This document shows, piece after piece, positions 8,365 to 16,446 of a DNA stretch of 48,637 nucleotides. The stretch comes from an uncultured Lachnospiraceae bacterium. GTDB taxonomy: Bacteria; Bacillota; Clostridia; Lachnospirales; Lachnospiraceae. The position numbers and the translations under genes were made by a program. Each line of letters begins with the position of its first letter. Position 1 is the first letter of the stretch. Location: NCBI GenBank assembly GCA_910587935.1, contig CAJUNP010000023.1:1-48637 (forward strand). The letters are read 5' to 3'. Below the pieces are notes generated by a model. That model was not told the DNA's origin, searched no databases, and saw nothing but the letters and a program-made list of their open reading frames with translations.

Positions 8365-9302
8365 ATCCGTAAATCCGCCTTTCGTTCAAGAAGCATTTGC
8401 GCTTCCCGCATAATCTCTTCGATCATTTCTCTGCATGTCTGCTCTTTTCTTACAAGCCCTGCGATTTGTCCTGCCATTAACGTCCCGTTTACCGTGTCTC
8501 CGTCCATTACGGCTCTGCGGAGCGCGCCGAGTGTGAGACTTTCCAGTTCTTCCAGTCCCGCCCCTTCTTTCTCCAGACGCAGGTATTCTCTTGTCATGGG
8601 ATTGCGTATCTGGCGTACCGGATGGCCCGTGCTCATGCCGGTAACTTCCGAATCGATGTCCTTTGCCTTTATAACCTTATCTTTATAGTTTTGATGTACA
8701 ATCGATTCTTTGGCAACGATAAACCGGGTCCCCATCTGTACAGCTTCGGCGCCCAGCATAAGCGCCGCGGCAAATCCTCTCCCGTCGCCAATTCCTCCGG
8801 CCGCGACGACGGGAATCCCCACCGCGTCCGCAACCTGAGGAACCAGGCACATAGTGGTAGCCGACCCGATATGGCCGCCGGATTCCGTTCCTTCCGCCAC
8901 AACCGCATCTGCGCCGCACCGTTCCATCATCTTCGCCATAGCCACGCTGGCAACTACAGGAATGACCTTTACCCCAGCATCCTTGAAATCCTTCATAAAT
9001 CTTGCGGGATTCCCGGCGCCGGTGGTAACCACTTTGACGCCTTCTTCCAAAATCACTTTCGCCACCTCCGGAGCATTAGGATTCATCAGCATAATATTCA
9101 CGCCGACAGGCTTATCCGTCAGTTTTTTGGCCTTCCTGATTTCTTCCCTTACAACTTCAGCCGGGGCGCTGGCCGCTCCGATGATGCCAAGTCCGCCTGC
9201 CTCCGAAACCGCCGCTGCCAGGCGGTGCTCCGCAACCCACGCCATACCTCCCTGTATGATTGGATACTCAATTCCCAAAAGCTCCGTGATTCTTGTTTTC
9301 AT
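8361..9302 (-). CDS. fabK: FMN-dependent enoyl-ACP reductase II
   Basis: A 313-residue TIM-barrel flavoprotein of the FabK/nitronate monooxygenase family that completes each elongation cycle by reducing enoyl-ACP. The N-terminal QGGMAWVAEHRLAAAVSEAG, the AAGGIGDGRG flavin-phosphate loop and ALMLGAEAVQMGTRF are characteristic. FabK is the usual enoyl reductase of clostridial and streptococcal fab clusters; no FabI is present here. Its ATG overlaps the acpP stop by one base (TAATG). Confidence 0.94.
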   Translation of the reverse strand: MKTRITELLGIEYPIIQGGMAWVAEHRLAAAVSEAGGLGIIGAASAPAEVVREEIRKAKKLTDKPVGVNIMLMNPNAPEVAKVILEEGVKVVTTGAGNPARFMKDFKDAGVKVIPVVASVAMAKMMERCGADAVVAEGTESGGHIGSATTMCLVPQVADAVGIPVVAAGGIGDGRGFAAALMLGAEAVQMGTRFIVAKESIVHQNYKDKVIKAKDIDSEVTGMSTGHPVRQIRNPMTREYLRLEKEGAGLEELESLTLGALRRAVMDGDTVNGTLMAGQIAGLVRKEQTCREMIEEIMREAQMLLERKADLRI

Positions 9303-9532
9303 TATTCCGCCCCTTTATTTTTCAGATATTCAACTACCGCACCCACTGTGATAAGCTGTTCCAGATCCTGGGAAGGGATTTCAATATCGAACTCTTCCTC
9401 CAATGCCATGACAAGCTCAAACAGATCCAGGGAATCCACATTCATATCTTCTTTGAAGGAAGATTGCATCTTAATATCTGCGTTCTCCATGTTAAGTTGT
9501 TCTCTGATAATTGCCGCTACTCTCTCAAACAT
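9302..9532 (-). CDS. acpP: Acyl carrier protein
   Basis: A 76-residue acidic helical protein. The phosphopantetheine Ser lies in MNVDSLDLFELVMALEEEF, the ACP signature. The start MFERVAAI at 9530-9532 is preceded by AAGGAG at good spacing. A longer frame from 9601 would start inside the operator region and lacks a ribosome binding site, so the short form is chosen. It is the first gene of the operon, about 80 nt after the predicted transcription start. Confidence 0.95.
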   Translation of the reverse strand: MFERVAAIIREQLNMENADIKMQSSFKEDMNVDSLDLFELVMALEEEFDIEIPSQDLEQLITVGAVVEYLKNKGAE

Positions 9533-9577
9533 ATTCTTCTCCTTATTTTTTGTTTTAATGATTCTGTATGTTTTTAC

Positions 9578-9622
9578 TTTGCCAGTCAAATATTTTGACA
9601 ATCAAACTATTTGACCGTCAAA
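9578..9622 (-). promoter_or_regulatory. Three tandem FabT-type palindromic operators
   Basis: Three 13-bp elements lie at 9578-9590 (TTTGCCAGTCAAA), 9594-9606 (TTTGACAATCAAA) and 9610-9622 (TTTGACCGTCAAA). The third is a perfect palindrome around its centre base; the other two each have one mismatched pair. Start-to-start distance is exactly 16 bp both times. The form TTTGA-N3-TCAAA matches the FabT box known from streptococci. The first box met by RNA polymerase abuts the -10 element and the others cover the transcription start and early leader, an arrangement fit for repression. Confidence 0.85.
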
Positions 9623-9650
9623 GTATACCGCAGTTGTTAAAAAATGTCAA
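9622..9650 (-). promoter_or_regulatory. Sigma-A promoter of the fatty acid synthesis operon
   Basis: On the minus strand, -35 TTGACA (9645-9650), a 17-bp spacer and -10 TATACT (9622-9627). Transcription should begin near 9615, inside the operator array. The -35 lies only about 11 bp past the terminator T run of the relA operon. Confidence 0.88.
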
Positions 9651-9657
9651 CTGTATA

Positions 9658-9702
9658 TTTTTAAAAAACCGCCGATCTGCATACGGCTGCAAATCAACGG
9701 TT
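9658..9702 (-). terminator. Rho-independent terminator after the apt-relA-MBL operon
   Basis: The arms 9667-9681 and 9688-9702 make a 15-bp stem, including three G-U pairs, around a 6-nt loop. On the minus strand it runs into TTTTTTAAAAAT. It sits 4 bp after the metallo-beta-lactamase gene stop and separates that operon from acpP. Confidence 0.9.
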
Positions 9703-9706
9703 CTTT

Positions 9707-10336
9707 TTACAAAAATGCATTATGTTCTTTTTCATACCCTATGGTGGTACTTTCTCCGTGTCCCGGATACACTTTCACTTCATCCGGCAGACACAAAAGT
9801 TTATCTTTTATGGAACGAACCAGTCTGCTCATGCTTCCCGTAGGAAGATCGGTTCTCCCCACTGACTCCTGAAACAAGGTATCTCCGCTGATTAACATTC
9901 CATCTTCCTTAAAATAATAACAGCAGCTTCCTTTTGTGTGTCCGGGCGTGGCAATCAGCCGGCAGGTCATCCCCGCAATCGTAAGTTCCTCTCCGTCTTT
10001 TACGTACTTGTCGGCTTCTACGGTATATGCCCTGCCCGCCTGCGCCGAAACATTAACTCCGGCGTCTTCGCAGACTTCCTTTTCTTCTTCATAGGCATAA
10101 ATTGGGGCGCCGCTTAATTCTTTCAGTTTTCTGCTCCCCCAGATATGATCGAAATGCCCGTGGGTCAGCAAAATTCCCGCCACATTCAGATCGTGTCCGG
10201 CAAGCGTTTCATAGATATAATCCCCCCGGTCCGCCGGGTCAAACAGAATCACATCGTTTTGTCCTTCTTTGTATACAAAATAACAATTGGTCTGGCATAT
10301 GCCAAGCATCATGCGTCCGATTTTCAAACCTGCCAT
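9707..10336 (-). CDS. Metallo-beta-lactamase fold hydrolase (glyoxalase II-like)
   Basis: A 209-residue metal hydrolase. The metal ligands are visible as THGHFDH (His59, His61, Asp63, His64), ATPGHTKGSCCYYF, the bridging Asp in ISGDTLFQ and a C-terminal His in VYPGHGEST. The protein is shorter than true glyoxalase II and lacks its C-terminal domain, so the substrate is unknown; a small-thioester hydrolase is plausible. Its ATG overlaps the relA stop as TGATG. This short MBL protein next to relA recurs in Clostridia (family knowledge). Confidence 0.87.
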   Translation of the reverse strand: MAGLKIGRMMLGICQTNCYFVYKEGQNDVILFDPADRGDYIYETLAGHDLNVAGILLTHGHFDHIWGSRKLKELSGAPIYAYEEEKEVCEDAGVNVSAQAGRAYTVEADKYVKDGEELTIAGMTCRLIATPGHTKGSCCYYFKEDGMLISGDTLFQESVGRTDLPTGSMSRLVRSIKDKLLCLPDEVKVYPGHGESTTIGYEKEHNAFL

Positions 10337-12654
10337 CAGCCCGTCGTCCTTTCTATATCAATCACACTTTCTATGGTTCTGATTTTGTCAATGATCCGGT
10401 TCAGCTCTTCCCTGCTTCCGATCTCAAAAGTAGTAGTCAGCGTAGCCGTTCCCTGCTTCGTGGTTCTCGTATTCATGGATAAGATATCAATATTTTTCTC
10501 GGTAAGGGCTTTGGAAATATCGGCCAGAAGTCCGTTCCGGTTATGGGCATAGATATTGATTTCCGCAAAATACTTTTCTCCGCCGGGAGCCTGCTGTGTA
10601 TTCTGCCATTCCGCGTCGATCAAGCGCACTCTTTCTATTTCCGGCAGATTGATAATATTGACACAATCCGTCCGGTGAATGGAAACGCCCCTTCCTCTGG
10701 TAACGAATCCTACGATCTCGTCTCCCGGAACCGGCGAACAGCACTTTGAAAACCGAACCGCCACGTCATGGATTCCTTTTACGGTAATTCCGCCTTTAGA
10801 GCCCATCCTGACGCTTCGGTGCGATGCGGTTTCCTCTACCTGCTTTAAAACTTCCTCATTGGTAAGGGGCTGTTTGTGATCGGCCTCATAAAATTCCTGC
10901 ATTTTATTGATAATCTGGCCTTCCTTAAGTCCGCCGTGTCCTACGGCGGCCAGCACGGAATCCCAGTCTTTGAAACCGAATTTTGCCATAATGCCATGCA
11001 TATATTCCGGTTTCATAATATCTACGGAGTTTATCGCTTTCGTCTTACAGTAGGCGATAAGCATGTCTTTTCCCTTAATAATATTGTCTTCTTTGAATTC
11101 GTTTTTAAACCACTGGTTTATTTTGGACTTAGCCTGTGTGCTTTTGACAACGTTCAGCCAGTCCCGGCTGGGTCCTCTCGAATTCTGCGAAGTGAGAATC
11201 TCTATCCGGTCTCCGTTTTTAAGTTCATAATCGATCGTGACAAGCCTGCCGTTGACTCTTGCTCCGATCATTTTATTTCCCACAGCCGTATGAATATTAT
11301 AGGCAAAGTCTATGGGAGTGGAACCTGTGGGAAGCGTCTTAACCTCGCCGTTAGGGGTAAAACAGTATACGCTGTCCGAAAAAAGATCCAGGTCATTTTT
11401 CAAAAGATTCATAAATTCCGTATTGTCGGACATGTCTCTCTGCCATTCAAGAATATGGCGCAGCCAGAGAAGTTTTTCCTCTTCCTGAGTCTCAACCTTC
11501 TTTCCGTCGGAGGCTTCCTTATATTTCCAGTGGGCGGCAATACCGTATTCCGCAGCTTTATGCATCTCAAAAGTGCGGATCTGTATCTCAAAGGGCTGCC
11601 CGCTGTTTCCAATCAGGGTCGTATGCAGCGACTGATACATATTAGGTTTGGGCATAGCGATATAATCCTTGAAACGCCCCGGAATCGGTTTGTACATTTC
11701 ATGGATAACACCCAGCGCCGCGTAGCAGTCCTTCAGTGAACCGACTATAATTCTGACGGCAAACAAATCATAAATCTGATCCAGCGTTTTATCCTGGTTC
11801 TTCATTTTTTTGTAAATACTGAAAAAATGTTTTACACGTCCGTCGATCTGTGCTTTAATACCGGCATTCTGAATATGTTCGCTGACTTCGTCTACAATAT
11901 TCTGTATATATTTTTCACGGACGCTTTTCCTGACCGCTATTTTGTCTACCAGATCGTAATAAACTTCCGGCTCCAGATATTTTAATGAAAGATCGTCCAG
12001 TTCGACTTTGATTTTGGAAATACCCAGTCTCTGAGCAATCGGCGCATAGATTTCCAACGTCTCCTTGGCAATCCTCTGCTGTTTTTCCGGAGGCATATGC
12101 TTTAACGTGCGCATATTGTGGAGACGGTCGGCAAGCTTAATCATGATAACACGGATATCCTTTGCCATAGCCAGAAACATTTTACGCAGATTTTCCGCCT
12201 GCATCTCCAGTTTTGCATCGCTGCCTTCTCCGCCCGAGGAAAGAGGTATCTGCTCCAGCTTCGTAACGCCGTCGACCAGCAATGCCACATCTGCGCCGAA
12301 TTCTTCTTTTATTTCTTCATCCGTCATGATGGTATCTTCCACCACATCGTGCAGAAGCCCCGCGGCAATCGTCTCTTTATCCAGTTCCAGATCCGCAAGA
12401 ATAATACCAACGCATAAGGGATGAATAATATAAGGCTCTCCTGACTTCCTGACCTGATCCCTGTGCGCCTCTTCGGCAATGCGGTAAGCCTTATCGATCA
12501 GGGAAATATCATCGGACGGATGGTATCTATGGACGCGCTCAATTAAGTCCTGATACAACTCACCAGGACTGACAAATTCTTTCATCGCTTCAATTCTGCC
12601 ATCGTCAAATATAATTTCTTTCTTTTCTTCTGTCATACTCATCACCGGCTGCAT
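10336..12654 (-). CDS. relA: Bifunctional (p)ppGpp synthetase/hydrolase
   Basis: A 772-residue Rel protein controlling the stringent response. Domains in order: HD hydrolase (HPLCVGIILADLELD, LLHDVVEDT, residues about 50-200), synthetase (DLFAVRIIVG, RFKDYIAMPKPNMYQSLHTT, about 240-360), TGS (VYCFTPNGEVKTLPTGSTPID, about 410-470), a zinc-finger/helical region with FSKCCSPVPGDEIVGF, and a C-terminal ACT domain (FAEINIYAHNRNGLLADI to the end). Both catalytic domains look intact, so the enzyme should make and degrade (p)ppGpp. The exact start is uncertain; ATG codons at 12654, 12642 and 12636 are in frame and none has a strong ribosome binding site. It follows apt by about 30 bp. Confidence 0.94.
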   Translation of the reverse strand: MQPVMSMTEEKKEIIFDDGRIEAMKEFVSPGELYQDLIERVHRYHPSDDISLIDKAYRIAEEAHRDQVRKSGEPYIIHPLCVGIILADLELDKETIAAGLLHDVVEDTIMTDEEIKEEFGADVALLVDGVTKLEQIPLSSGGEGSDAKLEMQAENLRKMFLAMAKDIRVIMIKLADRLHNMRTLKHMPPEKQQRIAKETLEIYAPIAQRLGISKIKVELDDLSLKYLEPEVYYDLVDKIAVRKSVREKYIQNIVDEVSEHIQNAGIKAQIDGRVKHFFSIYKKMKNQDKTLDQIYDLFAVRIIVGSLKDCYAALGVIHEMYKPIPGRFKDYIAMPKPNMYQSLHTTLIGNSGQPFEIQIRTFEMHKAAEYGIAAHWKYKEASDGKKVETQEEEKLLWLRHILEWQRDMSDNTEFMNLLKNDLDLFSDSVYCFTPNGEVKTLPTGSTPIDFAYNIHTAVGNKMIGARVNGRLVTIDYELKNGDRIEILTSQNSRGPSRDWLNVVKSTQAKSKINQWFKNEFKEDNIIKGKDMLIAYCKTKAINSVDIMKPEYMHGIMAKFGFKDWDSVLAAVGHGGLKEGQIINKMQEFYEADHKQPLTNEEVLKQVEETASHRSVRMGSKGGITVKGIHDVAVRFSKCCSPVPGDEIVGFVTRGRGVSIHRTDCVNIINLPEIERVRLIDAEWQNTQQAPGGEKYFAEINIYAHNRNGLLADISKALTEKNIDILSMNTRTTKQGTATLTTTFEIGSREELNRIIDKIRTIESVIDIERTTG

Positions 12655-12685
12655 TTTTTCTTAATATTGACAGGCTTTCCGTAAA

Positions 12686-13210
12686 TTATTTACCTTCATA
12701 CGTGATTGCCGCTTCTAATCGGTAATTTTTGATTTTTTCCCGTCCTTTTAAGCCGGCAAGCTCTATCATCACCACAACGCCGACAACAATTCCTCCCAGC
12801 GACTCGATCAGCTTAATCATGGCTTCCGTAGTACCGCCGGTGGCAATCAGATCATCTACAATCAAAACCTTCTGTCCCGGCCGGACGGAATCCTTATGCA
12901 TCTCAATCGTCGCTTTCCCGTATTCCAGGTCATAATCCACGGAAACCGTTTCACAGGGCAGCTTCCCTTTCTTACGGATCAGTACAAACGGTTTCTTTAA
13001 ATTATATGCAATAGGAGTTCCAAAAATAAAACCTCTGGATTCCGGGCCTGCAACTACGTCAAAATCCAGATCTTTCACTTTATCCTGCATGGTATTCACG
13101 GCAAGCTGCAGACCGTCCGCATCGCCAAGTACGCTTGTTACATCCCGGAATATAATGCCTTCCTCCGGAAAATCCGGAATGCTTCTTACATATTCTTCCA
13201 GTTTTTTCAT
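12686..13210 (-). CDS. apt: Adenine phosphoribosyltransferase
   Basis: A 174-residue purine-salvage enzyme that makes AMP from adenine and PRPP. The PRPP-binding motif is VLIVDDLIATGGTTEAM, and AGPESRGFIFG and the N-terminal IPDFPEEGIIFRDVT are typical of Apt. A GAGGCGG ribosome binding site precedes the start. The apt-relA order is common in Firmicutes. recJ, often just upstream, is replaced here by a tRNA on the other strand. Confidence 0.95.
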   Translation of the reverse strand: MKKLEEYVRSIPDFPEEGIIFRDVTSVLGDADGLQLAVNTMQDKVKDLDFDVVAGPESRGFIFGTPIAYNLKKPFVLIRKKGKLPCETVSVDYDLEYGKATIEMHKDSVRPGQKVLIVDDLIATGGTTEAMIKLIESLGGIVVGVVVMIELAGLKGREKIKNYRLEAAITYEGK

Positions 13211-13279
13211 ATGTCCACCGCCTCATCTATTATTTTTCCCGCATCCGTTTATCGGGAAATGAATACAAAACTATGTTTA

Positions 13280-13308
13280 ATTATATTATTTTTTTTCTGT
13301 AAAGTCAA
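13280..13308 (-). promoter_or_regulatory. Sigma-A promoter of the apt-relA-MBL operon
   Basis: On the minus strand, -35 TTGACT (13303-13308), a 17-bp spacer and -10 TATAAT (13280-13285), about 70 bp upstream of apt. Confidence 0.87.
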
Positions 13309-13324
13309 AGGGTGAATGAAACAA

Positions 13325-13359
13325 TACGTATCGTGAAACCGAATGTTTCACGATACGTA
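13325..13359. repeat. Perfect 15-bp inverted repeat between divergent promoters
   Basis: The arms TACGTATCGTGAAAC (13325-13339) and GTTTCACGATACGTA (13345-13359) are exact reverse complements around the 5-nt loop CGAAT. It ends 16 bp from the apt -35 on one side and 40 bp from the tRNA -35 on the other. No T run follows on the plus strand and only a weak one on the minus strand, and no gene on either strand ends here. A regulator binding site is possible; its function is unknown. Confidence 0.8.
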
Positions 13360-13399
13360 CCGCTTCAAGAAAATTTTTGTATTTTTTTCAAAAAAAGGC

Positions 13400-13428
13400 T
13401 TGCATTTTTTTGAAAATTGTATTATCAT
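13400..13428 (+). promoter_or_regulatory. Promoter of the tRNA-Glu gene
   Basis: -35 TTGCAT (13400-13405), a 17-bp spacer and -10 TATCAT (13423-13428), ending 10 bp before the tRNA 5' end. Confidence 0.8.
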
Positions 13429-13438
13429 GTTCAAGTAC

Positions 13439-13510
13439 GGCTCGTTGGTCAAGCGGTTAAGACGCCGCCCTCTCACGGCGGAAACAGGGGTTCGATTCCC
13501 CTACGAGCTG
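13439..13510 (+). tRNA. tRNA-Glu (anticodon CTC)
   Basis: A 72-nt cloverleaf. The acceptor stem GGCTCGT pairs with ACGAGCT at 13503-13509 (first pair G-U) and G13510 is the discriminator. The anticodon stem CCGCC/GGCGG encloses the loop CTCTCAC, putting anticodon CTC at 13472-13474, which reads Glu GAG codons. The T arm is AGGGG-TTCGATT-CCCCT. CCA is not encoded. It stands alone, with its own promoter and terminator. Confidence 0.95.
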
Positions 13511-13540
13511 TTGACTGTTTTTAACAGCCCAACCCGAAGA

Positions 13541-13581
13541 TTCTTGGAATTCAGCATTTGTGCTGATTTCAGGAATTTTTT
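13541..13581 (+). terminator. Terminator of the tRNA-Glu transcript
   Basis: An imperfect stem of 13541-13556 with 13561-13575 (TCAGCA/TGCTGA next to the TTTG loop, then one mismatch and one bulge) is followed directly by TTTTTT at 13576-13581. Confidence 0.7.
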
Positions 13582-13632
13582 ATTTGTCTTATATACCCTC
13601 TCCCGGCAAAAGCACCCTGTCAAGAGAACGAA

Positions 13633-13662
13633 GAAACGGCATAGCCAACGCTACGCCGTTTC
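13633..13662 (-). terminator. Hairpin after the DegV-kinase gene, probable terminator
   Basis: Arms 13633-13644 and 13651-13662 form a 12-bp stem with one G-T pair around a 6-nt loop, 27 bp after the kinase stop. The following minus-strand tract (TTCGTTCTCTT) is only moderately T-rich, so termination may be weak. Confidence 0.55.
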
Positions 13663-13688
13663 CCAAAACAATTCTAACGCAAAACCCT

Positions 13689-16394
13689 CTATACATTATT
13701 GTCTGCAAAATCTTTTGACACTTCAGAAAAATTTATCATCGCATCGTTCTTTTTAATAAACAACAGTCCGAAAGAACACGGACCGCAATTACTCGCAATT
13801 GCAGAAGAAGCTTTCTGCAGATAAACCCTCTCAAAAGGACAATACTGGCGCACAAGCTCCTGAATGTATTGAAGTTTTTCTTTATCCATTCCGGCATATG
13901 TTATAAACAATATCCGCCGGTCAATATTTCTTACGTCCATAAGTACCTTGCGAACATAACGTTTCGCAACATGCGCGAAGCCGCCTATCTCCATACTGCC
14001 GACAGCCATCCGGCTCTTTCGCAGTACAATAATGGGATGCATCAGAAGCGTATCGCAAAGAATCTGTATTCTCTTCGGTATCCTGCCCGCATGACACATC
14101 ATATGGGTGCTGTCAATTATAAAAGCAGAGGAAATATAACGTCTTAAATTTTTAACTTGTTGTATAATTTCCGTCTTTGTAACATGATTTTCCGCCATAT
14201 AAGCGGCATATAATACTACAAGGCCCATACTGCTTGACAAATGCCCTGAATCCAGCACCGTAACATTTTCAAAAGCTTTCGCCGCCTCCAGAGCATTATT
14301 ATATCCCTGACTGACATGTTTTGCCATCGTAATGTGTATTACATTCTGTGCCTCCGTCAGCCTCTGTGCAAAAAACCTCTCATAATCCTCTACCTTCGGA
14401 GCATCGGAATATCCGACTTTCCCCATGGATATATGTTCCAGCAGTTCGTCCGCACCAAGCTCCAGTTCATCAAGAAACCGCCCTTCTTCAGTACAAACAT
14501 AATAAGGACATACGGAAATATCAAATTCCTTTATTAAAGATTGCGGTAAATCGCATACGCTGTCCGTTGTCACTATAAGGGAACGTCTTTGAGTCTTATC
14601 AAAAATCAGCACATCCTTCCCAATCTCGGCCTGCCCGGTTTCCTCGCTCAACTCGACCAGTTCCTTCGGCAGAATGCTCAAAACACCCGCTTCCAGCAAA
14701 GCGCCGCTGATTGGTTTTGCCAGATACCCGCTAAATCCTTCTTTCTTATAAAGAAGCTGGTTGTCGCTTCCCGCATTGGCAGTCAATGCAATTACAGGCG
14801 TATCCTGACACAATCCGCCCGGCTGCACACGCAGCATATGAAAACACTCTATTCCATCCATCTCCGGCATAAGATGATCCATCAGAATGGCGTCATAATG
14901 CTGAAGCCGCGCTAATTTCAGACATTCCACCCCGTTTGAAGCGGTATCTATCTGAATCTTCGTCTCTGCAAGCAGTTTCCGCACCACTACCAGATTCATA
15001 TCATTATCATCCACCACAAGTATATGGGCTTCCGGCGCTACAAAACTCTGTTTGTATCGTTCCCCCTCATTCGTTTTTATACGGGATGACAACGTAAATT
15101 CTCCCAGCTCCTTGTCATCTATGATATCCTGTTCCAGCATAACAATAAAGGTAGAACCCTTGGTATAAACACTGTTGACGCTGATCTCGCCTCCCATCAA
15201 TTCCACAAGCTGATGAACAATGCTAAGTCCAAGTCCGGTTCCTTCAATGTGGCGGTTCTTTTCCTCGTCCACCCTCTTAAACGCATTAAAGATGTAAGGT
15301 ATGTTTTCCTTCTTCACTCCCTGTCCGGTATCTTCAATCGTATACCAGACGCGCACCCTGTTCAGACCCATGTATTCACACCGGACTGACAGAGTAACCG
15401 AACCCTCGCTTGTGTATTTCACGGCATTGTTCAGCAGATTAATCAAAACCTGCTTGATGCGCACTTCGTCGCCGCAAAGCATACTTGGAATCGAAGAATC
15501 TACATTCAGCCGGAATTCCAGCCCTTTTTGCTTTGCTTTAATCCAAATCATATTGACAATTTCGGAAAAAAGGGCTCCTGTCTCATAGGATACGTTTACA
15601 ATATCCATTTTGCCTGATTTTATCTTAGACAAGTCCAAAATATCGTTAATCAGAGTAAGCAGCATTTTGCTGGCGCTCTGAATATTTCTTGCATTTTCAG
15701 CAACATCCTCCGAAATATCCCCTCTCAGAATAATTTCATTCAACCCTATAATCGTATTAATAGGCGTCCTAATTTCATGACTCATACTGGAGAAAAAATG
15801 ATTTTCGGCCTTATTCAGTTCTTCAATTTCCTTTTTCTGCCTAATGGATATCTTATTTTCCTCTTCATAGAGCCTGTTTAAAAACATAAGAAGCACACTT
15901 GTCAATATTCCCACCATAACGACAGAATTTGCGGAATCAAAAAAAGAATGTCTCTGCGTATTCTGCGCAATATACTGCGGTAAATAGAATGCGATATAAT
16001 AACACAGCAGCGTCTCCAGCGTACAAAACAGGAAAAATATAAACTTGCGTTTTCCCTCCAGCACAATGCTGATATAAATAAAACACAGGACAAACCATTC
16101 CGGCATTCCGCTATAAAATCCGCCTGCTGAAAAAAAGCTGAATGGAAAAAGCAGCAGAAGCAGTACCGTAATGCATGTAGCTCCAAAATTAATACATTTC
16201 TTTTTAATGCTGAACTTTACAATAAACGTTATACCTATAAGGCTTACCGCTAAAACCAGCATATTTGTAATACTTCTGCCCATGGGCAGAATAAATATCA
16301 ACGCGACCATGCATATGCCCGTGACTACGCGAAACATGCGTTCCCGCAAGCTGATCTTATGGTCAAAGATTAGTTCCAGCCATTTTTTGAACAC
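13689..16394 (-). CDS. Membrane hybrid sensor kinase fused to a DegV fatty-acid-binding domain
   Basis: A 901-residue protein from a GTG start (16392-16394) with AGGAGG 9 nt upstream; an upstream in-frame reading to 16481 has no such site and overlaps the previous gene. Domains: several membrane helices (about 20-175), HisKA with His206 in SSMSHEIRTP, HATPase (NNAVKYT about 322; GTGLGLS about 385), receiver with Asp506 in ILMDHLMPEMDG, and a DegV domain (about 605-890). DegV hallmarks are IVTTDSVCDLP, TVLDSGHLSSSMG, the GRI in MCHAGRIPKR and a C-terminal NCGPCSFG in place of the usual HxGPG. DegV/FakB proteins bind a fatty acid in a deep pocket. It is the last gene of the operon, 52 bp after the second kinase. 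Kinase activity and lipid binding are inferred from family features. Confidence 0.9.
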   Translation of the reverse strand: MFKKWLELIFDHKISLRERMFRVVTGICMVALIFILPMGRSITNMLVLAVSLIGITFIVKFSIKKKCINFGATCITVLLLLLFPFSFFSAGGFYSGMPEWFVLCFIYISIVLEGKRKFIFFLFCTLETLLCYYIAFYLPQYIAQNTQRHSFFDSANSVVMVGILTSVLLMFLNRLYEEENKISIRQKKEIEELNKAENHFFSSMSHEIRTPINTIIGLNEIILRGDISEDVAENARNIQSASKMLLTLINDILDLSKIKSGKMDIVNVSYETGALFSEIVNMIWIKAKQKGLEFRLNVDSSIPSMLCGDEVRIKQVLINLLNNAVKYTSEGSVTLSVRCEYMGLNRVRVWYTIEDTGQGVKKENIPYIFNAFKRVDEEKNRHIEGTGLGLSIVHQLVELMGGEISVNSVYTKGSTFIVMLEQDIIDDKELGEFTLSSRIKTNEGERYKQSFVAPEAHILVVDDNDMNLVVVRKLLAETKIQIDTASNGVECLKLARLQHYDAILMDHLMPEMDGIECFHMLRVQPGGLCQDTPVIALTANAGSDNQLLYKKEGFSGYLAKPISGALLEAGVLSILPKELVELSEETGQAEIGKDVLIFDKTQRRSLIVTTDSVCDLPQSLIKEFDISVCPYYVCTEEGRFLDELELGADELLEHISMGKVGYSDAPKVEDYERFFAQRLTEAQNVIHITMAKHVSQGYNNALEAAKAFENVTVLDSGHLSSSMGLVVLYAAYMAENHVTKTEIIQQVKNLRRYISSAFIIDSTHMMCHAGRIPKRIQILCDTLLMHPIIVLRKSRMAVGSMEIGGFAHVAKRYVRKVLMDVRNIDRRILFITYAGMDKEKLQYIQELVRQYCPFERVYLQKASSAIASNCGPCSFGLLFIKKNDAMINFSEVSKDFADNNV

Positions 16395-16446
16395 GCAGCA
16401 TTTCCTCCTCTCAAAACATGGACTTTTCTCAAAATGCAACAAAAAA

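Noticed and set aside
8622..9614. Plus-strand ORF of 330 aa opposite fabK and acpP
   Set aside because: It is antisense to two clear genes and the operator array, has a composition typical of a shadow frame (Arg/His/Asn-rich), and no domain.
10876..11739. Plus-strand ORF of 287 aa opposite relA
   Set aside because: Shadow frame within a well-supported gene; no start signal.
13325..13359. Rho-independent terminator
   Set aside because: No gene ends nearby on either strand and no proper T run follows the stem, so it is listed as a palindrome of unknown role.
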